This document shows positions 1-7,208 of a stretch of DNA of 29,345 nucleotides, in pieces. Within the stretch, counting starts at the first letter, position 1; every line of letters begins with the position of its first letter. This DNA is from CAZAGO01 sp964485045 (GTDB lineage Archaea > Nanobdellota > Nanobdellia > Pacearchaeales > GW2011-AR1). A program made the translations under genes and the position numbers. The notes under the pieces are model-generated. The model saw nothing but the letters and a program-made list of their open reading frames with translations. It did no database searches and was not told the origin of the DNA. The DNA lies in contig CAZAGO010000007.1 in assembly GCA_964485045.1 (NCBI GenBank), positions 1 to 29,345 of the forward strand, in the 5' to 3' direction.

Positions 1-1241
1 TTTTTTTGAACCTTTTCTTTTTTAACCGTTTCTTTTTCTTTAGAAACATCTTCATCCGCTAGTATTGAAAAAAATCCTTTTGTTGGATTTCCATTCTCTT
101 TTTCTTCTATTTTCTTAATTTTCTCGCTTGAATCTACATTTATTCCTTCTTTAGTCAAAATTCTAATTTTTTCTTTAACAAAAGAAAGCTGTCTTTCAAG
201 AGATTTTATTTTCTTATCTCTTTGTGTTATTTCAATATCAAAGTTTTCCTTCAAAAGCTTCTTTGAATTAAGATCATCTATCTGGTTTTCAAGGAATCTT
301 AATTTTTCATCAATCCTTTTAGATTCATCATCAATTTTTTCATTGAAATATCCTTTCCAGCTAGTAAACTCTTTCTTAAGAGAGCCAACACTCTTATTCA
401 TAGTTTTGAGCATTTCTTCTTTTTCTTCTCCAAAACTATTTTGAATGTCTTGTTTTTCTTGAACAATTTCTTGAGAGATAAGATTCTTCATTTCTTCAAC
501 TTCTAAAACGGCCTTTTCAATTCTTCTTTCAATATCCTTTTTATAATCTGAAACATCTCTTTTCATTTCGTTAATCTTTCCAGAGAACTTTTCAAATTTA
601 TCATCTACTTTTTCAGAAAGTATCGCTAAAGCTTCTTTTTTAACAGCATTTTTTATGTCTGAAGCGCTTCTAGAATAAATCTTCTTAACTTCCTTCAATT
701 TCTTTTCAATTTCAACCTCTAACTCTTCAATTTTCTTTGAAAGTTCATCAACCTGAGAAATATTTATTTTTTTAGAGGCTTGCTCTTTTTTAACTTCTAA
801 AATATCACTTTTTGTCTTATCAATACTCTTTTGAATATCCTTCATTTCTTTTTCAAATGCAAGAGCGCTTTCTTTAGTTGTAAACTCTTTAGCAAAAGAA
901 TCAACTTTTTTTGAAAGATTATCAATTTTTTCAGAACTTAATTTTTTCTCTCTATTCTGTCCATCTTTTTTTATTTGAAGAATCTCTTGGCGTATTTTTT
1001 CGTCTTCTTTCCTTAGAACTTCAAGATCCTTTCTATTTTTTTCACTTTCTTCTTTTAAAGAATCACTCATCTTTTTTATTTCAAGAGGAGTGTTTTCAAA
1101 GGATTTTGAAATTTCTTTTAAATGAGATTTGATAAATTCATTATCATTCTTCATAGCTGAAAAAGAATTTCTTAGGCGAGTGTCTATATCTTTGAATTCT
1201 TTATTTATCCTTCCATCAATATAATTTTTAGCCCTTTCCAT
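1..1241 (-). CDS. Long coiled-coil protein, partial at its C-terminus
   Basis: Reading the minus strand from the ATG at 1241 gives 413 uninterrupted codons up to the window edge, so the C-terminus lies outside the window. The protein is almost entirely Lys/Glu-rich with repeated heptads (for example KIDNLSKKVDSF, VDELSKKIEELEVEIEKKL), typical of an extended coiled-coil rod; there is no signal peptide or membrane segment in the visible part. A less charged patch (GFFSILADED) appears near the edge. It starts about 26 nt downstream of a TATA-like box, suggesting a leaderless mRNA, and is transcribed divergently from the next gene. No family is recognisable; SMC-like or cytoskeletal roles are possible but unsupported without the remainder. 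Confidence 0.85.
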   Translation of the reverse strand, partial: MERAKNYIDGRINKEFKDIDTRLRNSFSAMKNDNEFIKSHLKEISKSFENTPLEIKKMSDSLKEESEKNRKDLEVLRKEDEKIRQEILQIKKDGQNREKKLSSEKIDNLSKKVDSFAKEFTTKESALAFEKEMKDIQKSIDKTKSDILEVKKEQASKKINISQVDELSKKIEELEVEIEKKLKEVKKIYSRSASDIKNAVKKEALAILSEKVDDKFEKFSGKINEMKRDVSDYKKDIERRIEKAVLEVEEMKNLISQEIVQEKQDIQNSFGEEKEEMLKTMNKSVGSLKKEFTSWKGYFNEKIDDESKRIDEKLRFLENQIDDLNSKKLLKENFDIEITQRDKKIKSLERQLSFVKEKIRILTKEGINVDSSEKIKKIEEKENGNPTKGFFSILADEDVSKEKETVKKEKVQK

Positions 1242-1261
1242 GAGTTACTATTTATTAATGA

Positions 1262-1273
1262 CATTATATAAAC
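1262..1273 (-). promoter_or_regulatory. TATA-like box for the coiled-coil gene
   Basis: GTTTATATAATG on the minus strand, centred about 26 nt before the ATG at 1241. That is the spacing from an archaeal TATA box to the transcription start, which would put the start at the ATG itself (leaderless). Confidence 0.5.
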
Positions 1274-1299
1274 TTTATCGTTTTATATTATAGACAACA

Positions 1300-1310
1300 T
1301 TTATATATTT
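1300..1310 (+). promoter_or_regulatory. TATA-like box for the small membrane protein gene
   Basis: TTTATATATTT centred about 25 nt before the ATG at 1329. This supports 1329 rather than the upstream TTG at 1311 as the start, giving a leaderless mRNA. Confidence 0.5.
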
Positions 1311-1328
1311 TTGAAATCATCTTTCAAA

Positions 1329-1607
1329 ATGGATGGGGTGATGCTCGCAGGACTTCTAGGTGGAATAGGGGGCTTAACCAGAGGAGTTGTAGGATTGTTA
1401 AAAGCCCTTTCAATGAAAAGAAAAATTCTTTGGGGATACTATCTAATAACTGTATTTGTCGCACTAATAATAGGAGTCTTTGTAGGAATAATATTTGACT
1501 TTGATCCTCGTCTTTCTCTTCTTGCAGGATATGCCGGTACAGATATTCTTGAAGGTATATACAAGAGTTTCGCTGTCCAGAAAGTTTATTTAAATCCTAA
1601 GAAATAA
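1329..1607 (+). CDS. Small two-helix membrane protein
   Basis: A 92-residue protein starting MDGVMLAGLLGG. A Gly-rich hydrophobic N-terminal stretch and a strong transmembrane segment (about residues 30-52, YLITVFVALIIGVFVGIIF) are followed by the motif AGYAGTDILEGIY near the C-terminus. The size, glycine-rich start and C-terminal AGYAGTDxxEG pattern resemble small holin-like proteins, but that is a resemblance only. The ATG at 1329 was chosen over a TTG at 1311 because of the TATA-box spacing. The stop lies 1 nt before the next ATG, so the two genes almost certainly form an operon. Confidence 0.65.
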   Translation: MDGVMLAGLLGGIGGLTRGVVGLLKALSMKRKILWGYYLITVFVALIIGVFVGIIFDFDPRLSLLAGYAGTDILEGIYKSFAVQKVYLNPKK

Positions 1608-1608
1608 T

Positions 1609-1953
1609 ATGGTAAACAAATCCCTTTTGAATTTTATAAAAGAAGCAACTAAAAGAGGATATACTCAAAATCAAATAGTTCAATGCCTTATTTCTCACAG
1701 ATGGCCTAAAAAAGAGATAGATAAGGCATTTGAATTAATGCAAGAAGAAAATAATACAGATAATAGAATAACTCTTTTTCTAAATGATGAAACAATGAAT
1801 ATTCTAAGAAAAAGAGCAAAGAAGAATCTATTTACAATTCAAGAGCAAATAGAAGACATTCTAAGAAGAAGTTGCATGGTAAAAAAGAACACAGCAAAAC
1901 AAGAAAAGCTGGACGATTTTTTATTAACCTGTTTTTCAAGAAAAAAGAAATAA
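1609..1953 (+). CDS. Putative ribbon-helix-helix protein with N-terminal UBA-like helical domain
   Basis: A 114-residue basic soluble protein. Residues about 8-45 (RGYTQNQIVQCLISHRWP then KKEIDKAFEL) have the pattern of the small UBA-like three-helix domain with a 'GY..xxI...L...W....I..A' signature common in DPANN proteins. Residues about 53-86 (RITLFLNDETMNILRKRAK followed by a second helix) fit a ribbon-helix-helix DNA-binding fold: a short beta strand, then two amphipathic helices. It sits 1 nt after the small membrane protein gene. A regulatory role is inferred from the fold only. Confidence 0.6.
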   Translation: MVNKSLLNFIKEATKRGYTQNQIVQCLISHRWPKKEIDKAFELMQEENNTDNRITLFLNDETMNILRKRAKKNLFTIQEQIEDILRRSCMVKKNTAKQEKLDDFLLTCFSRKKK

Positions 1954-1963
1954 TTTGTTCTTT

Positions 1964-2398
1964 TTATTTTACAAGTTTTGGAAAAATTTCTTTTAAAAAA
2001 CTAATTACTTTTTCAGTATACTCTTTATCTAGAATAGTTCCATAGTAAAGAATGCCATTTCTAAAATATCTTATCTGATCAGCAAATTGCACATCTCTTT
2101 CACAAAACCCAATTTCTCTTAAATATGAAACTTCTGCCTCATGCGCTCCTGTTCCAGATGCTTTATATCCTATCAAAAACATTTTTGCTCTTATTAATCC
2201 CATAAATATATCATAACAATTTTTTATTAGAAGATTTGCGTTGTTTTCTCTTATCTTTATTTTTTCTATTATTTCTAAAAGAAGAGCATAATTTTGTTTA
2301 GCTTCTTTAATTAAAAATTCTGCTCTGGATTTATCAGGAGAACCTTTTTTAACAATTCCTTGTCTTAAAAATTCGTCAAATTTTTTTAGAGATCTCAT
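1964..2398 (-). CDS. HEPN-domain protein, partner of the adjacent nucleotidyltransferase
   Basis: A 144-residue all-helical protein. The last third carries the HEPN signature region (QIRYFRNGILYYG, residues 109-120). In RNase-active HEPN proteins this is R-x4-6-H; here Arg113 is followed by Tyr118/Tyr119 and no histidine, so nuclease activity is doubtful. It overlaps the stop of the upstream gene by 4 nt (ATGA), so the pair is translationally coupled. HEPN plus minimal nucleotidyltransferase pairs are a well-known toxin-antitoxin or RNA-modification arrangement, the nucleotidyltransferase neutralising the HEPN protein by modifying tyrosine near the active site. Whether this pair still acts that way is unknown. 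Confidence 0.75.
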   Translation of the reverse strand: MRSLKKFDEFLRQGIVKKGSPDKSRAEFLIKEAKQNYALLLEIIEKIKIRENNANLLIKNCYDIFMGLIRAKMFLIGYKASGTGAHEAEVSYLREIGFCERDVQFADQIRYFRNGILYYGTILDKEYTEKVISFLKEIFPKLVK

Positions 2399-2943
2399 AG
2401 TTCAACTCCCCCAGAAAGAACAATTCCATTAAACAAATTTTCTTTAAAATTCTTATCAAGGCTTTTTAAAGAATCATAAAAATTAAGGTTTATTTCTCTT
2501 TCAAGATAATTTTCGTATTTGGACAAATCTATTATTTTATCTTTTCTTCCAATAATTGCAATATCTATATCTGAATTTATTGTGTCTCCACCATTAGAAT
2601 AGCTTCCAAAGAGGATAATTGTTGCTCCTGCAAATTCTTTTTCTAAAAAAGAAAATAATCCGGATTCATATATCTCTTTCAGATTATTTACCCTCTTTAA
2701 TTGCATTAGTTTATAATTTTCGGTGTTCAATTCAATTTCCCATCTCTTGGAGTCTTTATTTTGGTTTATTTTTATTATTTCTTCTTTTCTTAGTAGAGGA
2801 ATAGATTTCATTATTGCTGGTTGAGAAACTTCAAGGAATCTGGCAATGTCTCTTTGATTTAGAATTTTTCCTGTTTTTTTGAATAGTAATCTTATAATCT
2901 CTTGTTGCAATATTGTTAACTTAGGTTTATATAGCTTAACCAT
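2395..2943 (-). CDS. Winged-helix plus MNT-type nucleotidyltransferase
   Basis: A 182-residue protein with two domains. Residues about 8-70 form a winged helix-turn-helix (ILQQEIIRLLFKKTGKILNQ then a recognition helix with VSQPAIMKSI). Residues about 85-180 are a minimal nucleotidyltransferase with the diagnostic GSYSNGGDTINSDIDIAI motif: Gly113-Ser114 and the metal-binding pair Asp125/Asp127, all intact. The fused DNA-binding domain suggests the protein represses its own operon. It precedes the HEPN gene with an ATGA overlap. The start codon is about 26 nt downstream of a TATA box embedded in a repeated motif (see the 2916-2989 repeats). Confidence 0.85.
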   Translation of the reverse strand: MVKLYKPKLTILQQEIIRLLFKKTGKILNQRDIARFLEVSQPAIMKSIPLLRKEEIIKINQNKDSKRWEIELNTENYKLMQLKRVNNLKEIYESGLFSFLEKEFAGATIILFGSYSNGGDTINSDIDIAIIGRKDKIIDLSKYENYLEREINLNFYDSLKSLDKNFKENLFNGIVLSGGVEL

Positions 2944-2989
2944 AGTTTATACATATTAACTTTGGTTTATAAATTTTACTTTTGGTAGA
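2916..2989. promoter_or_regulatory. Repeated motif over the HTH-nucleotidyltransferase promoter, candidate operator
   Basis: The plus strand carries TTAACTTAGGTTTATA at 2916-2931 and TTAACTTTGGTTTATA at 2956-2971 (15 of 16 identical), with a weaker third copy, TTTACTTTTGGTAGA, at 2975-2989. Spacings are about 40 and 19-20 bp, so all copies fall on one face of the helix. The middle copy contains the minus-strand TATA box for the gene starting at 2943, and the first lies inside its coding start. This is what one would expect of an operator bound by the encoded winged helix; binding is inferred. Confidence 0.45.
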
Positions 2990-3005
2990 AATATTTACTT
3001 ATTCA

Positions 3006-3830
3006 CTANNNNNNNNNNNNNNNNNNNNNNNNNNNNNNNNNNNNNNNNNNNNNNNNNNNNNNNNNNNNNNNNNNNNNNNNNNNNNNNNNNNNNNNNNNNN
3101 NNNNNNNNTCTTCCGTTTCAACTCTAGGAGCCAGAATAAATCCAAGTTCAAAATCACTAGTTCTAAAATCCATCTTCATTGGATGATCATTAGCAAAATT
3201 TATAGAAGTCTTATCACAAACCTTTGCAGCTTTCATAAACTTCTGTAAATATTCTAAACTATATCTAGCCTTACAATTTTCTGCTTGAATTTCGGCTTCG
3301 TCTGCTGAAAATTCTATTCTAGCAGAGTTTATATTTTTCGCTTCAATTATGAATTTTCCATCTTTTATTATAAATGAACAAGCATCATCAACAACTGCAC
3401 AATCTTCAATAACTGAAACTAAATCGGAAGAGCTTAATTCAACACGAGAGCTAAATTCAAGACTAGGCATTTCCTTATCTTCAGACTCTATTTCAATAAG
3501 ATTTAGATTGAAATCTCTTCTTATCTTATCTTGAATTTGAATATTCAACATATTTTCCTTCTTCTCAAGAATAAGGGAACTACCAGAACTACATCTTCTT
3601 AGAATCTTTTTCAGGTTTTCTAAGTTAACACCCAGAACCTCTTTTCCAGACTCAAAGCTTGAAAAAGCACTTTTAGGCATTTTGAATCCAACCATAGAAA
3701 CATTAGCAGGGTCTATTGCATTTATACTAAGCCCATTTTCATTTACTTTTATTCTAACTTCTGTAACCAGTTCAGAAATTATTTCAATCACCTTAGCGAG
3801 TGAAGAAGGATTTTCTATTTTTATATGCAT
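3006..3830 (-). CDS. pcn: DNA polymerase sliding clamp PCNA (C-terminal end at assembly gap)
   Basis: 240 residues are visible, matching the roughly 245-residue archaeal clamp: N-terminal KVIEIISELVTEVRIKVNEN, then DPANVSMVGFKMP, a conserved DDACSFIIKDGKF-like central strand, and a C-terminal DHPMKMDFRT...LGFILAPRVETE that is the canonical penultimate stretch. It encircles DNA and tethers polymerase, ligase and nucleases. The 100-N run falls within the last few codons. Joining the flanks with no gap gives ...VETEDSE and a TAA at 2999, a natural acidic tail, so almost nothing is missing. With the N-run taken literally the stop is at 3006. The gene is divergent from primase across 113 bp. Confidence 0.93.
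   Translation of the reverse strand: MHIKIENPSSLAKVIEIISELVTEVRIKVNENGLSINAIDPANVSMVGFKMPKSAFSSFESGKEVLGVNLENLKKILRRCSSGSSLILEKKENMLNIQIQDKIRRDFNLNLIEIESEDKEMPSLEFSSRVELSSSDLVSVIEDCAVVDDACSFIIKDGKFIIEAKNINSARIEFSADEAEIQAENCKARYSLEYLQKFMKAAKVCDKTSINFANDHPMKMDFRTSDFELGFILAPRVETEXXXXXXXXXXXXXXXXXXXXXXXXXXXXXXXXXX
3009..3108. other. Scaffold gap of 100 N
   Basis: Exactly 100 undetermined bases at the 3' end of pcna. The flanks share no obvious overlap. The true gap is probably very short, since the clamp is already nearly full length. Confidence 0.95.
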
Positions 3831-3917
3831 TAAAACAGGAAACTGTATTTGTTTTTAAGCTTTGTTGTTATAACTAATCACTCTTTTTAATACTCAATTT
3901 CAAACACAAAAAGTAAT

Positions 3918-3923
3918 TTAAAC
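3918..3923 (+). promoter_or_regulatory. TATA-like box for primase
   Basis: TTTAAA within AAGTAATTTAAACTC, centred about 24 nt before the ATG at 3944. No Shine-Dalgarno sequence precedes that ATG, so a leaderless transcript is likely. Confidence 0.4.
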
Positions 3924-3943
3924 TCAACCCTTTTTGTTAAAAA

Positions 3944-5254
3944 ATGGCTGAAGAGGGTTCTAAACCAGATGAAATTTCCTTTAAAGAACAAAGAATAAAA
4001 CAGATTACTCAATTATATTATTCCAAGCCAGAGGTTCAAGAAGCAATTTATTCTTTCGCAAAAAATAGAGAGATTTGCCCAGTTTATTTCAAGGGATTTG
4101 GAAAACGCCCAGACACACTTGAGTATAAGGGAGACATAATTGAACTTGTAAAGAAAGGAGCAACTTCTTTTCATTGTTCTGAAGAACTATGGAAAAATCC
4201 CTTAGATATAGAAACAGGCATGTCTGAAAAAGCCGCATCAGATTTAAGGATAGGTTGGGATTTTCTTATAGATATAGATAGCAAGTATATAGACTATTCA
4301 AAAATAATGGCTAAAGAAATACTCAAAGTATTAAATTTTCATGGAGTAAAAAACGTAGGAATCAAATTCTCAGGTTCAAAAGGGTTCCATATGATTATTC
4401 CATGGAAGTCCTTTCCAAAAGAAGTAAACGAAATTCCTACTTCAAACAGATTTCCAGAATGGCCAAGAATAATTCTAAACTATCTTAGTGAAAAATCAAA
4501 ACCAGGACTTATAAAAGAGATTACAATACTTTCTACAAAAAATGAATATATCAGAGATGAAGCCGCATCAAAAGAGGTTATTCCAGATTTAGTTTTAGTT
4601 TCTCCAAGACATCTTTTTAGAATGCCTTACTCTTTGCATGAAAAAACTGCACTTGCGAGTGTGGTTATAGAAAAAGAAGAGATAGATGATTTTCAATTAA
4701 AAGATGCAAATCCTCTTAAAGTCCAAGTAAAAGAATTTATGCCCAATTCAAAAGAAGGGGAAGCAACAGAACTTCTCAGAGAAGCACTGGATTGGGATAA
4801 TCAAAACAAAATTGGAAAGCAAGAAAAAAAAGTTTTTAGTAATGAACAAATAAAAATAAAAGATTTTTCAGAAAAAAATTTTCCTCCATGTGTAAAAAAT
4901 ATTTTAAAAGGAATAGAGAATGATGGAAAGAAAAGAGCACTTTTTATTCTAATAAATCTTTTTCGTTCTTCTGGAATGGAGAAGAATGAAATTGAAACAA
5001 GGATATATGATTGGGATAAAAAAAATAAACCGATGTTAGGAGAGACTTATATAAAACCTCAGCTATCTTGGAATTTTAAAAGAAAGCCTCTTCTTCCTCC
5101 AAACTGCAAAGAATTTTATAAGGGAATAGGTGTTTGCAATCCCGAAGAGTTTTGCAATAAAGTAAAAAATCCTTTAAATTATCTTATAAGAAAAGCAACA
5201 GGCTCAAATAAAAGAGTGTCTTCAAGGAAGACAAAGTTTAAAAATAATCTTTGA
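3944..5254 (+). CDS. priS: DNA primase, small-subunit catalytic domain fused to PriL-like Fe-S domain
   Basis: A 436-residue protein in two parts. Residues 1-260 are the archaeo-eukaryotic primase catalytic core: GATSFHCSEE near 72-81, metal-binding Asp110 and Asp112 in WDFLIDID, the SGSKGFH motif ending at His149, a probable third Asp at 215, and FRMPYSLH at 225-232. Residues about 310-415 look like the C-terminal domain of the large subunit: FPPCVKNIL, a helical section, KPLLPPNC, GIGVC and EEFC, giving Cys316, Cys388, Cys398 and Cys404 as likely ligands of a 4Fe-4S cluster. A one-chain primase of this kind is known from Nanoarchaeum and other DPANN. Synthesises RNA/DNA primers for replication; its place opposite pcna fits. 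Confidence 0.92.
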   Translation: MAEEGSKPDEISFKEQRIKQITQLYYSKPEVQEAIYSFAKNREICPVYFKGFGKRPDTLEYKGDIIELVKKGATSFHCSEELWKNPLDIETGMSEKAASDLRIGWDFLIDIDSKYIDYSKIMAKEILKVLNFHGVKNVGIKFSGSKGFHMIIPWKSFPKEVNEIPTSNRFPEWPRIILNYLSEKSKPGLIKEITILSTKNEYIRDEAASKEVIPDLVLVSPRHLFRMPYSLHEKTALASVVIEKEEIDDFQLKDANPLKVQVKEFMPNSKEGEATELLREALDWDNQNKIGKQEKKVFSNEQIKIKDFSEKNFPPCVKNILKGIENDGKKRALFILINLFRSSGMEKNEIETRIYDWDKKNKPMLGETYIKPQLSWNFKRKPLLPPNCKEFYKGIGVCNPEEFCNKVKNPLNYLIRKATGSNKRVSSRKTKFKNNL

Positions 5255-5265
5255 CTAACTATTTC

Positions 5266-7083
5266 ATGAAAAAGAGGATATTAGTATTTAGCATTTTATT
5301 TTTAATATTTATTCTCCCTCTTGTATTTGCAGAGAATGAATCTGCAACTTTAACTGATAGTCAAAAAGTGGATCAATCTTATACCTGTTTAAAAGATAAG
5401 ATTTCTGAAAAAGGATGTAGTAATTTAGGTTTTGAAGAAAAAGTTTTTGCAGTTATGTCTATAGGAAAATGTAAAAGTGAATTGGTAAGTGAAGGAAAGA
5501 ATGACGAGTGCTGGCCTTCAAAATCATGCACTTTAAAAGAAACTGCTCAAGCAATTCTTGCACTTAATGAGGCTGGAAAGAGTACAACCGAGGCTGAAGA
5601 ATGGCTCTTAGATCAAAAGATGAGTCCATCCGAACTTACGTGGTATCTTCAAATAGAAAGTCCAGAAGAAACAAATTGTAAAATTTCTTATGATAATAAA
5701 GATTATAACATAGTAATAAATAAGGAAAAACAAATAAGTGTTGGAGCAGGATCATGTCTTGCACTTTCAGAAGGACAATGGTGGCTTAGAGTTGCTCCTT
5801 CTTGTTATGGAAAAGAATTTGAAATTTCTTGTGATAAGAGATTTTTAACAAATTTATTATTTAAAAAACAAGATTCTTCTACAATTCATGTTTCAGAAAT
5901 AACCACCGAAAGTTCAGCAGATGGAGTAAATAAAGAAATGGTTGAATCTTTTTGCTTTGGACAGGGAGGAAAGTGTGATTATGAAGGAAGTTTATGGGCT
6001 GCAATGGCTTTAGAAAAAACAGACAATTCAATATATTCCTATCTTCCATATCTAATTACTCTTTCAGAAGATAGTGCTAATTCAAAATACATACCAGAAA
6101 TGTTCTTATATTATTTGACAGATTCTTATGATTTTAGAAACGCTTTATTATATAAACAAAAAGCAAATAAGTACTGGGATGAATCTGGGGATAGATATTA
6201 TGATACTGCTCTAGCTCTTTTATCAATTCAAGATGAACCTACTGAAAAAACAAATTCTAAAGCATGGCTTTTAGATGATAAGATGAGAGATTCAGAAGGA
6301 TGTTGGAAAGGAAGCATTTCAACTACAGCATTCATACTTTATTCTTTATGGCCTAGAACGCACGCTTCAGATTCAGGAAGCGGAGAAATTGTAGTCACTA
6401 CATGTGAATCTAAATCAGGATTTTGTCTTTCTTCTATTGCATGTAGAGAAGCAGAAGGAACAGAGTTAAATTATTACTGTCCTGGAATCTCTGTATGTTG
6501 TAACAAAAATAAAGCTGAAGAGAGTTGTTCTCTTAAAGGAGGAGTAATTTGTAGTTCAGATAAAAAATGTTCTGGCCTTAGTGTAGATTCTGCAGAATTA
6601 GTTTTTGGAGAAACCTGTTGTGTTCAGGGAGAGTGTATTATTAGTGTTACAGAGTCTGAGTGTGTTACAGCAGGAGGGACTTGTAAGCTTTCTTGTAGCG
6701 ATACTGAATTAGAAACGAGTCATTCTTGTGATAGTTATTATAATAATGATGTTTGTTGTATGACTCCAGAAGAAACTTCAAGAGGGACACTTTGGATATG
6801 GATATTAATATTCGGAATACTTATTTTATTAGTAATAATAGCTTTCTTATTTAGAGATAAACTAAGAGCACACTGGATCGCATTCCGTGGAAAAGGAAAA
6901 CCTTCTTCAGGTCCAAGAGGAGGACCATCTTTACCTCCATCTCGTCCTTTTTTCCCTCAAAGAGGAATTCCGCCTAGAAGAGTAATTCCTTCTTCAACTG
7001 CTCCTGTAAGAAGAGCTTCTTCTCCAAGACCTTCAGGTGAAATGGAAGAGGTTTTGAAGAAGTTAAAAGCGATGGGAAAATAA
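5266..7083 (+). CDS. Cysteine-rich surface protein with alpha-toroid-like repeats and C-terminal membrane anchor
   Basis: 605 residues from the ATG at 5266 (a TTG at 5251 is also in frame but would spoil the signal peptide). Order: signal peptide (about 1-22, MKKRILVFSILFLIFILPLVFA); helical repeats of the form ETAQAILALNEAG...AEEWLLDQKM and DTALALLSIQ...SKAWLLDDKM, resembling the alpha/alpha toroid of terpenoid cyclase/prenyltransferase-like proteins; several small disulfide-type modules with paired Cys (VCC, ETCC, DVCC); a transmembrane helix (WIWILIFGILILLVIIAFLF); and a Pro/Arg-rich cytoplasmic tail ending EVLKKLKAMGK. The ATG lies 11 nt after the primase stop. Likely an exported, outward-facing anchored protein; its ligand is unknown. 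Confidence 0.8.
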   Translation: MKKRILVFSILFLIFILPLVFAENESATLTDSQKVDQSYTCLKDKISEKGCSNLGFEEKVFAVMSIGKCKSELVSEGKNDECWPSKSCTLKETAQAILALNEAGKSTTEAEEWLLDQKMSPSELTWYLQIESPEETNCKISYDNKDYNIVINKEKQISVGAGSCLALSEGQWWLRVAPSCYGKEFEISCDKRFLTNLLFKKQDSSTIHVSEITTESSADGVNKEMVESFCFGQGGKCDYEGSLWAAMALEKTDNSIYSYLPYLITLSEDSANSKYIPEMFLYYLTDSYDFRNALLYKQKANKYWDESGDRYYDTALALLSIQDEPTEKTNSKAWLLDDKMRDSEGCWKGSISTTAFILYSLWPRTHASDSGSGEIVVTTCESKSGFCLSSIACREAEGTELNYYCPGISVCCNKNKAEESCSLKGGVICSSDKKCSGLSVDSAELVFGETCCVQGECIISVTESECVTAGGTCKLSCSDTELETSHSCDSYYNNDVCCMTPEETSRGTLWIWILIFGILILLVIIAFLFRDKLRAHWIAFRGKGKPSSGPRGGPSLPPSRPFFPQRGIPPRRVIPSSTAPVRRASSPRPSGEMEEVLKKLKAMGK

Positions 7084-7159
7084 GCATCTAATACAAAATC
7101 CATAGATTTTGCATAATGGGAAAATAAGCATTTAATACAAAATCCATAGATTTTTGAAT
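7072..7159. repeat. Two tandem copies of a 44-bp unit at the gene end
   Basis: The unit beginning ATGGGAAAATAAGCAT starts at 7072 and again at 7116, with near-identical remainder; a third degenerate start, ATAGGTAAATAAG, follows at 7161. The first copy includes the last codons and stop (Met-Gly-Lys-stop) of the upstream gene. Each unit contains the inverted repeat CAAAATC-CATA-GATTTTG (7-bp stem, one extra T in the second copy). It could be a slippage duplication, or a pair of hairpins acting in 3'-end formation. Confidence 0.85.
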
Positions 7160-7180
7160 AATAGGTAAATAAGTAAAAAA

Positions 7181-7186
7181 TTTAAA
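7181..7186 (+). promoter_or_regulatory. TATA-like box for the second surface protein gene
   Basis: AAAAATTTAAAC, centred about 26 nt before the ATG at 7209, with no Shine-Dalgarno sequence. Predicts a separate, leaderless transcript for the downstream gene. Confidence 0.4.
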
Positions 7187-7208
7187 CTCTATTTTTCATA
7201 TTCTATTC

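Noticed and set aside
911..1132. Phe/Leu-rich plus-strand frame at the left edge
   Set aside because: Antisense shadow of the coiled-coil gene, which is open for all 413 codons.
1311..1328. TTG start adding six residues to the small membrane protein
   Set aside because: It lies right after the TATA box, upstream of the expected transcription start; ATG 1329 fits better.
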